Of a DNA stretch of 64,000 nucleotides, positions 44,542 through 52,331 are shown piece after piece. Positions within the stretch are counted from its first letter, which is position 1; every line of letters begins with the position of its first letter. Location: NCBI GenBank assembly GCA_026014585.1, contig JAOZIA010000024.1:310001-374000 (forward strand), in the 5' to 3' direction. The notes under the pieces are model-generated. The model searched no databases, had not been told where the DNA came from, and worked only from the letters and a program-made list of their open reading frames with translations. The position numbers and the translations under genes are program-made. Source of the stretch: Candidatus Bathyarchaeota archaeon. GTDB taxonomy: Archaea; Thermoproteota; Bathyarchaeia; Bathyarchaeales; Bathycorpusculaceae.

Positions 44542-44619
44542 GGGGCTTTCGGCTAGCTTGGTCTAGGCTTGTAGACTTGGGCTCTATAGACCCCGGTTCA
44601 AATCCGGGAAGCCCCACCA
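44542..44619 (+). tRNA. tRNA-Pro (anticodon TGG), CCA encoded
   Basis: The acceptor stem is GGGGCTT/AAGCCCC. The D arm has GGCT/GGCT with two G-U pairs, and the anticodon stem is GTAGA/TCTAT around loop CTTGGGC, so the anticodon is TGG (proline). The T arm is CCCGG-TTCAAAT-CCGGG. The discriminator A is followed by an encoded CCA. The 3' 46 bases are duplicated at 54348-54393, marking this gene as the integration target of the mobile element. The gene itself is intact. Confidence 0.92.
44574..44619 (+). repeat. left attachment site, inside the tRNA-Pro gene
   Basis: This 46-base sequence from the anticodon arm of tRNA-Pro through its CCA end is identical to 54348-54393. Identity stops on both sides: GTA precedes it here and AAG precedes it at the other copy, and ACTT follows here versus TTGA there. 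Confidence 0.93.
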
Positions 44620-45019
44620 ACTTACTTAAATTAGAGCTTAATTCTGTCTTTTTTAGGTCTATGTTATTAGGTTGACCCATTTGACCTATTGCTTTAGAAT
44701 CAACATCTTTCGGTAATTCCTTAAGTTTATTCGCTATATATTGTAAAGTTTGCTGATGATACTCAAACTGTGGCTTACCATTTACTTGACCTAAATAATG
44801 TCTGGCTCTAGCATACTTTACCACTGCACTCTTATTGTAAAAAATTTGAATAGAAGCTAAGTTGCCACATACTTCACATTGGAACTTTACACATTTAATC
44901 TTCATACTCAGACTTCCATATGCTTGGAGCCCTCACGAGTATGCTAAGTTGTATTTAACGACCTCCTAACAAAAAGTTCTGGATAGTATTACCGTATATG
45001 CACTAAGATTTAGGTGTGG

Positions 45020-45040
45020 AATATTAACTCAATATTAACT
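45020..45040. repeat. tandem AATATTAACT repeat, 11-base period
   Basis: Two perfect ten-base copies are spaced one helical turn apart, 115 bases upstream of the integrase start on the minus strand. This would suit an operator or recombinase arm site. Confidence 0.5.
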
Positions 45041-45476
45041 AGAAAATGGGAAACAAATATGCGTTATAAACAGATACAACAGTTAGAACATAACATGCTT
45101 GTTTACCCTTTTTCTTAATGTGAACCAATCATCAGCAAATGCTTGGGTGTACAGTGAGTGTTACCTTCTAGTTATTCCCATATACACTGGAAACTATGCT
45201 TGTGGTCAATAAATAACTTGCATCAGACTCTGGACTATAACTCTACAAACTCAATGATGGTCAACATACCGGATAGAATAAAGTAGTTAATCCCTTTTAG
45301 CTTCCAAAAGAGCTGGAGGGTCATAATTGGGTGTAGTTATTTAATTAAGCCAATGCTGAGAATATAGTATGTGATATATGTGTTTAAAATATTGCCATGA
45401 CATAATGGAAAGTTGCCATTTGGGCATACACTAGAAATCTGATTTTGCAGAGGTTAAAAAAAATTAGGGGCTAAAA

Positions 45477-45593
45477 CTAAAAATTTTGATGCTTTCTGCC
45501 TCTCAAGAGCTTTTTTTCCATGCTTTTTCGCTAAAAATTGGAAACCTTTTTAAGATACCGAGAAGCAATGGTTAAGTGCATCAAAATTTTTAG
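45477..45593. repeat. 16-base inverted repeat CTAAAAATTTTGATGC with 85-base spacer
   Basis: The arms at 45477-45492 and 45578-45593 are perfect inverted copies. A partial third copy GCTAAAAATT lies at 45530-45539. The copies of GCAGAGGT near 45446 and 45592 add further symmetry. It could be iterons of a replication origin or a long RNA hairpin. Confidence 0.6.
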
Positions 45594-45769
45594 CAGAGGT
45601 AACTCTGAATCGTTTGGTAAATCAAAAATCTAGGCTAGATGCATCTAATTAATAGGATTATGTTATTTCTCTCAGCATATTTGATGTTACTGCATTAGTT
45701 TGAGCGTTTAGCATATTTCTTCTCGCTGAGGCTCGGTCTAGACCTTAAAAATATTTTGGATGTGCTATT

Positions 45770-46429
45770 ATGAATATAGACAACAGTATAAATGATGAAG
45801 AAAATTTTGATTGGAAAGAACTTCTCTTTGAAGACCTAGAAGATGAATCCTCCGAGGAAGAAGAAACTAATTTAACAGAAATATTTACCCCTGAAGAAAT
45901 TGAAGAATACTTTTACAGCAACAAGAAACCAACACCATTCTCAGAACTTAGTAATTCCTTGAAGGGTGTACCCCTTGAGCAAGTGATTAGAAGGTATTGT
46001 ACTTCAAACAAACTTAAGTATAATATGCTATTTACAGACTTAGCCAGGAATAAGAACCGCAAAGGTGCTAAAGGAAAAAAAGATGTTGATTTTGTAATAA
46101 ATAATTATGCTGCAATAGAATCAAAGAATTGGGACTGTTTTGGAGGAACACAGTATACAATATCACCAAGGGACATGAACAACCAAGTTCTCAATAAATT
46201 TAATAATTATGCTAACCTCAAGAAAATACTAATTATTGCTAATCCTTGGTGGAATAGAGATACTATAAAGTATCTCATAAACAATAAAGTGGAAATAATT
46301 GAGGTGGGTTTTCAAGTTACCTTTGATACAACACTAATGGAGACAGCTTTTTGGAAAATAAAACCTCAGTTAGATACCTTACTATATATCCCATATCAAC
46401 AGTTACACAGAATAGTTTTCACTATCTAG
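45770..46429 (+). CDS. PD-(D/E)XK nuclease-like protein of the element
   Basis: This 219-residue protein has a very acidic N-terminus (residues about 8-45, rich in Glu/Asp). A compact domain follows with GKKDVDFVINNYAAIESKNW, which has the D-(x)10-E-S-K spacing of PD-(D/E)XK nucleases. Further on are IIANPWWNRDTIKYL and a mixed alpha/beta C-terminus. It could be a resolvase, homing-type or defence nuclease. I do not recognise an orthologue. The ATG lacks a strong ribosome site. Confidence 0.68.
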   Translation: MNIDNSINDEENFDWKELLFEDLEDESSEEEETNLTEIFTPEEIEEYFYSNKKPTPFSELSNSLKGVPLEQVIRRYCTSNKLKYNMLFTDLARNKNRKGAKGKKDVDFVINNYAAIESKNWDCFGGTQYTISPRDMNNQVLNKFNNYANLKKILIIANPWWNRDTIKYLINNKVEIIEVGFQVTFDTTLMETAFWKIKPQLDTLLYIPYQQLHRIVFTI

Positions 46430-46547
46430 TATAAAGTATAAACATACATCTGCTCTGATGCTTCTTTACTCTAGTTTATCCAGTAATAATTAGCTTCTAG
46501 TTATAGCCTAAAAGGGCTTAACATAAAATAAAGAGAGAGGTGATTTT

Positions 46548-46781
46548 ATGCAAGTTATTTGTCCTAGTTGTAATAAGGTTGGTCTTCTGCAAACTATTAC
46601 ACCAAGATATCACAGAGTTAGGCACTCACATAAAGTTGAAAATATTGCTGACAATGGACGACATTATATTGTAAGAGAGTTCACATATTGCAGAATCCCA
46701 ACACTTTGGGCTCTAGATCAAATTAATGCTGAAGAGTTAAAATATCAAGAATTTGTTAGGCAATTAATGGCAGGAAAGTAA
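46548..46781 (+). CDS. small zinc-finger-like protein of the element
   Basis: This 77-residue basic protein has MQVICPSCNKVGLLQTITP (C-x-x-C) at the start and a His/Arg-rich middle (RYHRVRHSHK). A later single cysteine (TYCRIP) and the histidines could complete a zinc site. It starts after GAGAGGTGA, a strong ribosome site. It is likely nucleic-acid binding. Confidence 0.68.
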   Translation: MQVICPSCNKVGLLQTITPRYHRVRHSHKVENIADNGRHYIVREFTYCRIPTLWALDQINAEELKYQEFVRQLMAGK

Positions 46782-46848
46782 AAGATAAGAAAATACAGTC
46801 CCTCTTGTGCTAATTAAATGACTATTTTTCTATCAATTAGGGTTCATA

Positions 46849-46950
46849 TAGATACAGCGTATATTACCATAGTTTTTCCATAGATTTTATCAAAGTTTTC
46901 ATTTCAGGCAAAATTAAGTATAAACTTAGTTCCTTAGATACAGCGTATTA
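46849..46950. repeat. two direct copies of TAGATACAGCGTAT
   Basis: The 14-base sequence occurs at 46849-46862 and 46937-46950 in the same orientation, 88 bases apart, in the 316-base gap before the radical SAM gene. Nothing else is recognised in this gap. The copies could bind an element-encoded regulator or initiator. Confidence 0.55.
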
Positions 46951-47097
46951 CATTACATAATTTTCTGGTAGGACAGATTTACAATACACAGTAGCACAAG
47001 AAAACATACTATAGAACATAGCTGTCTAGGATAGGTCAATGGTTATCCTATTTTTTGTTTAGTTAAATTAAGTTTTAAATTTTAAAGAGGTGATAAT

Positions 47098-47961
47098 CTG
47101 AAAATAAACGTTAGATGCAAAACTGATGTTCTAGTTCCTTCAAGAACTGCTTTTGGTTGGACCATAAATCCTTACAATGGTTGCAGGCACGGGTGTCTTT
47201 ACTGTTACGCTAGAAAATATGAATACAACAAATGGATTAAACCTACACCAAGAAAGGACGTAATTGAAAAACTAAAAAAGGATATTAAAGTTCTAAAGAG
47301 CACAGATAAGATATGCAATATTCAAGACATCCTTCTAGGCTCAAACACTGACTCTTATCAACCACTAGAAGCGGAGTATAAGCAAACAAGGCAGGTTATT
47401 GACGAATTAATCTCCAATGAATTACCCTTCAGCATCCTAACTAAAAGCAATCGAGTTCTCAGAGATATTGATTTGTTTAAGGGCTATCAATGGTGCAGAG
47501 TTGGAGTTACTCTTACTTCTTTTGATGAAACATTCAGAAGAGACCTAGAACCATATACTGTTAGCTACGATGAAAGAATCAAAGTTTTAGTTGCTCTGAA
47601 AGAAAATGGCATCAGCACATATCTTAGTGGAGAACCCATAATGCCCGTTGAAGCATCAAATCCTTTGGAGATAGTGCATAAACTCAAAGATGTTGTGGAT
47701 TTGTTTGAGTTTGGTTTGTACGATGATAAAGAAGATTATGATTATACGCCAGTAGCTTACAAAAAACATTACAATGATGACACTTATCATGCACCTATTT
47801 TCAGAGAGCAGATTCAATACTGTCAAGAGAATAACATTAACTACTGTAACTCATCACATTCTAGAGCGTTCTTTAAGAAAAACAATCTTCCATTCCAAAA
47901 ATATCCACTGCTAAAGCCCCCGATGCCTAAAGCACAACAATGTTTAACAGCATTTTGCTAA
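47098..47961 (+). CDS. SPL-like radical SAM protein of the element, CTG start
   Basis: This 287-residue protein has NPYNGCRHGCLYCYARKYE, the exact C-x-x-x-C-x-x-C pattern of spore-photoproduct-lyase-like radical SAM proteins. It then has LLGSNTDSYQPLE and FSILTKSN, as in that family. The first ATG/GTG/TTG in frame (TTG at 47473) would delete the Fe-S motif. CTG 47098 lies five bases after GAGGTG and is the only plausible start between an in-frame TAA (47083) and the motif. The true substrate is unknown; DNA repair or a modification role is possible. Confidence 0.82.
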   Translation: MKINVRCKTDVLVPSRTAFGWTINPYNGCRHGCLYCYARKYEYNKWIKPTPRKDVIEKLKKDIKVLKSTDKICNIQDILLGSNTDSYQPLEAEYKQTRQVIDELISNELPFSILTKSNRVLRDIDLFKGYQWCRVGVTLTSFDETFRRDLEPYTVSYDERIKVLVALKENGISTYLSGEPIMPVEASNPLEIVHKLKDVVDLFEFGLYDDKEDYDYTPVAYKKHYNDDTYHAPIFREQIQYCQENNINYCNSSHSRAFFKKNNLPFQKYPLLKPPMPKAQQCLTAFC

Positions 47962-48427
47962 GCCATTTAGAGATTTAGCTATACCCCATTTTTATTGCTA
48001 ACTAAAACCTGTCTTAGACAGGTGTGATAATTCTGTATTGATAAGCGCGGTATTGCAGAAATAGAGATTGATAATATTACTAGTTTTATGCTTAAGCATT
48101 AGGTAAATAGGTATTCAAGGAAATACCTATAATGATATATCATCATCAACCTTAGCTACTAACATAGCCATCCTTTGAGTTTTTATTTTTGCCTCAAACT
48201 ACATTGATTCTTCACGCAGAAGCAATCTATGGGTAGAACTCAACCATAGTACTAGCTAATCCCACAACTATATGCTGACTAAGGATTTGTTTCCGATGAA
48301 ATTAAGCAACTGTTAATTGCTCAATTGATTGAGCCATAACTCGGCATATAAACATAGTGCAAAACTCTGCAATCCCAAAAATACAAAAGTGTTATAGGTT
48401 AATTATTATTTTTGGAGTTGGACTGAG
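47962..48427. other. 466-base gap rich in short palindromes
   Basis: No gene is supported. Four perfect inverted repeats occur: ACCTGTC-TTA-GACAGGT (48007-48023), ATGCTTAAGCAT (48088-48099), ATAGGTATT-N6-AATACCTAT (48107-48130) and GCTCAAT-TG-ATTGAGC (48319-48334). The density is unlike other gaps here and suggests an origin, a regulatory hub or structured RNA. The first could be the terminator of the radical SAM gene. Confidence 0.6.
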
Positions 48428-49267
48428 ATGGCTGATTTAAAGGAAGATATTGGATTAATATTAAGCTCAGCAATAGCTGGAGTTGGTGCTTTCCTTAGTT
48501 GGTTTTATCAATCAGGTCTCCTTGGTACAGTCACAGGCATAGTTATTGGTGCTGGAATAACTTATTTTGTACAAACTAGAACACAAAAGAGGCTATGGAA
48601 AAGGGAATACACCATTAAGATAACGGAACAGGTTTATGGTGAACTTTTTGGAGAAATAAAAATAATAATCAATAAACTTGAAAATGATTTTAATGAACAA
48701 ATTATTCTCGAGAATAAATGGGCACAGATTCAAAATGACCACAGGTATTTCATGGTTGACCAGAAATTCAGAGAAGAACTTGATTCCTTTTATGCATCTC
48801 TTTCCCGGTATAACACAGCTTGTTGGAAATTAGGTTCTGAGGCTAAAAGGATATTGGAGAAAAGTGCGAAGATTATTTTTGATAAAAAGCCTGATAAAAC
48901 TCCGCAGTTAACTTTTTCTTATGTTGATAGCGAGGGTAGAGAAAATTCTACTTTATTGCTTATTGATTCTGATCTAAAACATTTAACGACGCTTAAGCAG
49001 ATGGAACAACAATGTCTCAGAAATTATGGACAGGACATCGTGGAAAAACAATTCAAAGTTAGTTTTCAAATAATCAACGGCACTCGTCCTTTTGAAGTTG
49101 ATGATTCAGACCCCAGAGTTTCAAGCTATTGGGAACTCTGTTTAAAATTATTCAAGGAAGATGAAAATTTCTTAATTGCTACAAAGGAAAAAAACTATCT
49201 GGTTAAGCAAGCCCCTGAAATCAAGAAGGCTCTTGAAAAGCGAATTAGTGAACCTTGGAAAATTTAG
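48428..49267 (+). CDS. membrane-anchored cytoplasmic protein of the element
   Basis: This 279-residue protein has one or two N-terminal membrane helices (about residues 8-28 and 31-47). A basic stop-transfer (QTRTQKRLWKREY) and a long cytoplasmic region follow, with a predicted coiled coil (EQVYGELFGEIKIIINKLEN) and a C-terminal globular part ending EKRISEPWKI. I recognise no family. It converges with the zinc-finger membrane gene with a four-base overlap. Ribosome site GGAGT precedes the ATG. Confidence 0.68.
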   Translation: MADLKEDIGLILSSAIAGVGAFLSWFYQSGLLGTVTGIVIGAGITYFVQTRTQKRLWKREYTIKITEQVYGELFGEIKIIINKLENDFNEQIILENKWAQIQNDHRYFMVDQKFREELDSFYASLSRYNTACWKLGSEAKRILEKSAKIIFDKKPDKTPQLTFSYVDSEGRENSTLLLIDSDLKHLTTLKQMEQQCLRNYGQDIVEKQFKVSFQIINGTRPFEVDDSDPRVSSYWELCLKLFKEDENFLIATKEKNYLVKQAPEIKKALEKRISEPWKI

Positions 49268-49587
49268 AAGATTTGTGCTAACCACCAAGAGTAGTAAATT
49301 CCTATTAAAAGTGCGTAAATGAAGGTGAAGACTATTCCAAAAATTAGTAGGTTGTTAGCTAGTTCTTTGTCATCATCTTTTACGCCAACATAACCAATTA
49401 ATCCACCTAAGATACCAAACAGGATTGGAACAAGAACCCATGCATTAGAGGGTTTACTTTTTTGGCTGTTCACAGTTAATGCGAGTTTTGTTTTCTCTTC
49501 ATTTGTGTGAGTCTCATAATGTCTTAACATTTCTTCTTTAGAGTTAAACCTTCTCTCACAAACAGGACACCGATGTAATTTTCGCAT
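49264..49587 (-). CDS. C2H2 zinc finger fused to two membrane helices
   Basis: This 107-residue protein starts with a textbook C2H2 finger, CPVCERRFNSKEEMLRHYETH (Cys-x2-Cys-x12-His-x4-His). A polar linker and two membrane helices follow (WVLVPILFGILGGLIGYV and NLLIFGIVFTFIYALLIGI). C2H2 fingers are common in archaeal viruses and plasmids, but a membrane-tethered one is unusual. It has an ATG start and weak ribosome site. It may tether the element's DNA or regulate a membrane partner. Confidence 0.72.
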   Translation of the reverse strand: MRKLHRCPVCERRFNSKEEMLRHYETHTNEEKTKLALTVNSQKSKPSNAWVLVPILFGILGGLIGYVGVKDDDKELANNLLIFGIVFTFIYALLIGIYYSWWLAQIF

Positions 49588-49724
49588 ACCCTTTCACTAG
49601 CGTATGTTTATTGTTTGGTTCTCTTTTTAAAACTTGCTATTTGGTGTCCTAATTTGGTTAGTATTTTGAGGTCTCACAAGCCATAATGCTCTTTTCTCTA
49701 TGATACACAAATTAGGTAGCTAAA

Positions 49725-49910
49725 ATGTTGGAAGCAGAAAGCAAACTAGTAAATAGACCTACAGTTACAGGCAAAAAATCATACTCCAAATTCTTTGTTT
49801 ACTTACCATCTGAAATAGTGAAAGATTCTGCTTTTCCATTCAAAGAAGATGACAAACTCAAAATAAAGATAGATACAAAAAACCGTAGGCTAATAATTGA
49901 AAAGCCTTGA
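49725..49910 (+). CDS. AbrB/SpoVT-like DNA-binding protein
   Basis: This 61-residue protein has the swapped-hairpin pattern: basic N-terminal strand, KFFVYLPSEIVKDSAFPF, then DDKLKIKIDTKNRRLIIEK. It resembles AbrB-type regulators and the antitoxins that share this fold. The next gene lies on the opposite strand, with only 14 bases between their ends, so there is no obvious toxin partner. It is likely a regulator of the element. Confidence 0.68.
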   Translation: MLEAESKLVNRPTVTGKKSYSKFFVYLPSEIVKDSAFPFKEDDKLKIKIDTKNRRLIIEKP

Positions 49911-49924
49911 GCATAACTAAAAGA

Positions 49925-51055
49925 TTAAAAGTTATTGCTCAATAAATCAAACAAACCTTCAATCAATGATTTCAATCTTTCAGACTCACTTCTCACGTGC
50001 TTAATTAAATCATCTTCATCAAGCATAGGCTTCAATTTCTCAATAAATTGATTAAATTCTTCCTTTGGTATCTTCTGGGTTTTAATTTTATTATCTACTT
50101 GATACATGAGAATAAACTGGGCATCTAAAATTTCATCATGAGGGAAATCTTTCTTCCAAAAATCAAGTGGTTGTTGCTTATTCAATAATGCATCATCTAT
50201 ACATGGAGATTGTTGCATTGTCTCTGTTTTTATCCATATACTTAAAGCAGAGCCCATCCCAAAAGAATGAGAAAAGGCTCTTTTATGAAAATATTTTGTG
50301 GCAAAAGCTGTAATCAGCTTTGCAAGTCTGTATTTAACTGGTTTTATGGCTTTATTGTACTTCTCGACTCTTTGATAAAAACTGCCTAATTCAAGGGCCA
50401 AATCTTCATCTTGTTCTAAAAGAAACGCTCTCTCATTTAGCACTTTATAATAATTAATCACATGCAATTCTTTAATTTCTGCTTCATTATAGAAAATATA
50501 TAATTCATTGAAAATAGGGCCATAAACCGTATTCTGTAAATCAAATTTTTGAATATAATTTAGCTTAATCATTGAAACAACTTGCTCATGACCCAGCTCT
50601 TGAGTTTGGGAGTTGAGACGTGTATAATAAATATGGTTAGCCATATGTGGCGGATTATTGCTCTTAGGGACATCAATCAAAAAGATGTTCTCGTTTACAT
50701 TACGGGGGTTTTCAACAGGAAAAATCTTGATGTTTTCATGCCAAGGTTGCAACCTTGTGTAAAGGCTATTCTCTAAAGAATCTTTGTTTGTATAAGTTGT
50801 CCAAGTAAATTTATCAGGCAAGTGGTGTCCATTCTCTACTTTTTCAGAGATGCCCACTATTATAATACCGCCCGAGGAATTCAATAAGCCAGAGATGGCT
50901 TTAGCTACCCCCTCATAACTAATCTTGTTATTATAAACTCCTTTGTATTCAAGCTGATTGAACTCTTCCATTCTATTGTCAATTAGTCTCTGAATATCTT
51001 CAAAGCGTATGTCCTCAAGTTTCTCTTTGTTGAAAATATGCTTAAGATATGCCAT
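49925..51055 (-). CDS. AlbA_2 / Schlafen-like domain protein
   Basis: This 376-residue protein has, after a short N-terminus, NQLEYKGVYN, then AISGLLNSSGGIIIVGISE and NIFLIDVPKSNNPPHMA with HIYYTRLNSQT. This is the AlbA_2 (Schlafen) pattern of LE-x-K, GGxxxxGI and YxRxxS/NxxQ. The C-terminal half (about 170-376) is helical and unassigned. AlbA_2 domains occur in regulators and in antiphage proteins, where the LE-x-K residues can form a nuclease site. It lies back to back with the 51148 gene (92-base divergent gap). Confidence 0.78.
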   Translation of the reverse strand: MAYLKHIFNKEKLEDIRFEDIQRLIDNRMEEFNQLEYKGVYNNKISYEGVAKAISGLLNSSGGIIIVGISEKVENGHHLPDKFTWTTYTNKDSLENSLYTRLQPWHENIKIFPVENPRNVNENIFLIDVPKSNNPPHMANHIYYTRLNSQTQELGHEQVVSMIKLNYIQKFDLQNTVYGPIFNELYIFYNEAEIKELHVINYYKVLNERAFLLEQDEDLALELGSFYQRVEKYNKAIKPVKYRLAKLITAFATKYFHKRAFSHSFGMGSALSIWIKTETMQQSPCIDDALLNKQQPLDFWKKDFPHDEILDAQFILMYQVDNKIKTQKIPKEEFNQFIEKLKPMLDEDDLIKHVRSESERLKSLIEGLFDLLSNNF

Positions 51056-51147
51056 CTACGTCAACCTTATTTCTTATATTTAGTTCTTGATTAATTAGCT
51101 TAGCTTAACCTTTTAAATGCTAACTTAGCAATAAGATAGAGATTAAC

Positions 51148-52218
51148 TTGACTGAAAAAAGAAAACAAACAGAAAAGAAATGGTGGTTAATTAATCATAA
51201 TTTAACTGTGTATCGAATTTTTCAGGAAAAAGATGGAAGAAATATAATAATAAATTTAATCGACAAAAACAATGAACCACTAGACCCTAATTTTAAAAAT
51301 ATATCAAATGGCAATCTCATCGTTTATTATTCAAACTTTGAAAAGGTAATAGTGGGGATATTCAAAGTAATTTCGGATAAAGGTTTGTCCATAAAGGGAA
51401 ACAGGCTGTATGAAAACATAGATTGGGACTTTGCCTATTTCAAAATAGAACCACTAAAACAAACAAAATATTTTATCGATATAACCAGTCTACAGCCAAA
51501 AGTAGATACGTTTGACCGTTTTCCAGACGGATTATTGTATGAAGAATTCAAAGATTCTTATTCTATTTGCAGATTACTTGAAGATAAGGACTTTGACAAA
51601 TTTGCTCAAATTTGTGCTAACAAAAATTACGCCAAGCGTTATACTGAAGAAACAACTATCAACCTTTTTACCTCACTTCTGGACTTCTATGGAAACAAAG
51701 CAGCCTCTTTTGCTAATCTATTTTTAGTGTCAATCTTTGGTATTGTGACTTTATCAGCAATAATAAGAACCACAAGCGGGATTCCAACAGCTATATCCAT
51801 TATTCCATTTTTAATTTTTAGTATACTAGGATTATATACATTGAACAAATATACCAGCTACGGAAATAGAGCAACTGCCATTAAAGGGGAGTACATTGAT
51901 GAACAGCATTATGATAGCCTAAACAACCTCATATTTTATGATTCCAAAGAAAAGAAGTATAAGGGATATTCAGACTTTTTTAATAATCAAAAAGGCACAG
52001 CTATAACTGATAAGAAAAAGCATTCTTACAGAAAAGTCCTATATGCAAATTCTTCACTGAAAAAGCTTTATGAGAGATTTTTCGAGAGAAACGGCTATTT
52101 TATAATATGGTATGTTGCTATTTTAGTAACTTTAGCATTTGTTGTTTATTGGGACAAAGGATTAAGTTCCTTACTTCAGGATATTACAAACTTTTTATCT
52201 CAAATTAGGTTGTCTTAA
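51148..52218 (+). CDS. membrane protein with possible PUA/EVE-like head
   Basis: This 356-residue protein starts KWWLINHNLTVYRIFQEKDG, has NGNLIVYYSNFEKVIVGIFKV and ends this part near residue 115 with DITSLQPK. The order of strands resembles EVE/PUA-fold domains that read modified bases, but I cannot confirm this. Two membrane helices follow at about 188-240, then a cytoplasmic loop and a last helix near 318-336. The start is TTG after AGATAGAGA. It is divergent from the AlbA_2 gene. A modified-base sensor coupled to a membrane effector would be a typical abortive-defence design, but this is inference. Confidence 0.6.
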   Translation: MTEKRKQTEKKWWLINHNLTVYRIFQEKDGRNIIINLIDKNNEPLDPNFKNISNGNLIVYYSNFEKVIVGIFKVISDKGLSIKGNRLYENIDWDFAYFKIEPLKQTKYFIDITSLQPKVDTFDRFPDGLLYEEFKDSYSICRLLEDKDFDKFAQICANKNYAKRYTEETTINLFTSLLDFYGNKAASFANLFLVSIFGIVTLSAIIRTTSGIPTAISIIPFLIFSILGLYTLNKYTSYGNRATAIKGEYIDEQHYDSLNNLIFYDSKEKKYKGYSDFFNNQKGTAITDKKKHSYRKVLYANSSLKKLYERFFERNGYFIIWYVAILVTLAFVVYWDKGLSSLLQDITNFLSQIRLS

Positions 52219-52331
52219 CAATTGGTCTTACGTCTTAGTACCTTTCAAGATACTTTTTCGTCTTTGACCCTCCAAGCAAGCTGGACATGCAAACATGAAT
52301 ATAAAAGTCAAGGATGAAGGACAGGAGTAAA

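Larger units (their letters stand above)
44522..44905 (-). pseudogene. integrase N-terminal fragment (IntN)
   Basis: The first about 110 codons are the N-terminal part of the element's tyrosine recombinase. The last 17 codons are host tRNA sequence read antisense and are not part of the native protein. The protein starts MKIKCVKFQCEVCGNLASI, with a C-x-x-C that may bind zinc, then has a helical segment (HQQTLQYIANKLKELPKDVD). The attachment repeat encodes VGLPGFEPGSIEPK, the peptide common to many archaeal tRNA-targeting integrases. Frame and repeat position match the C-terminal fragment at 53522-54394, so integration has separated the gene. It cannot be catalytic alone. Confidence 0.88.
44906..45769. 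other. 864-base AT-rich gene-free region of the element
   Basis: I find no convincing gene on either strand. It holds a tandem AATATTAACT repeat (45020-45040) and a widely spaced inverted repeat CTAAAAATTTTGATGC (45477-45492 and 45578-45593) with a third partial copy between. It is a candidate for the origin of replication, integrase regulation or a small RNA of the element. Confidence 0.6.
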
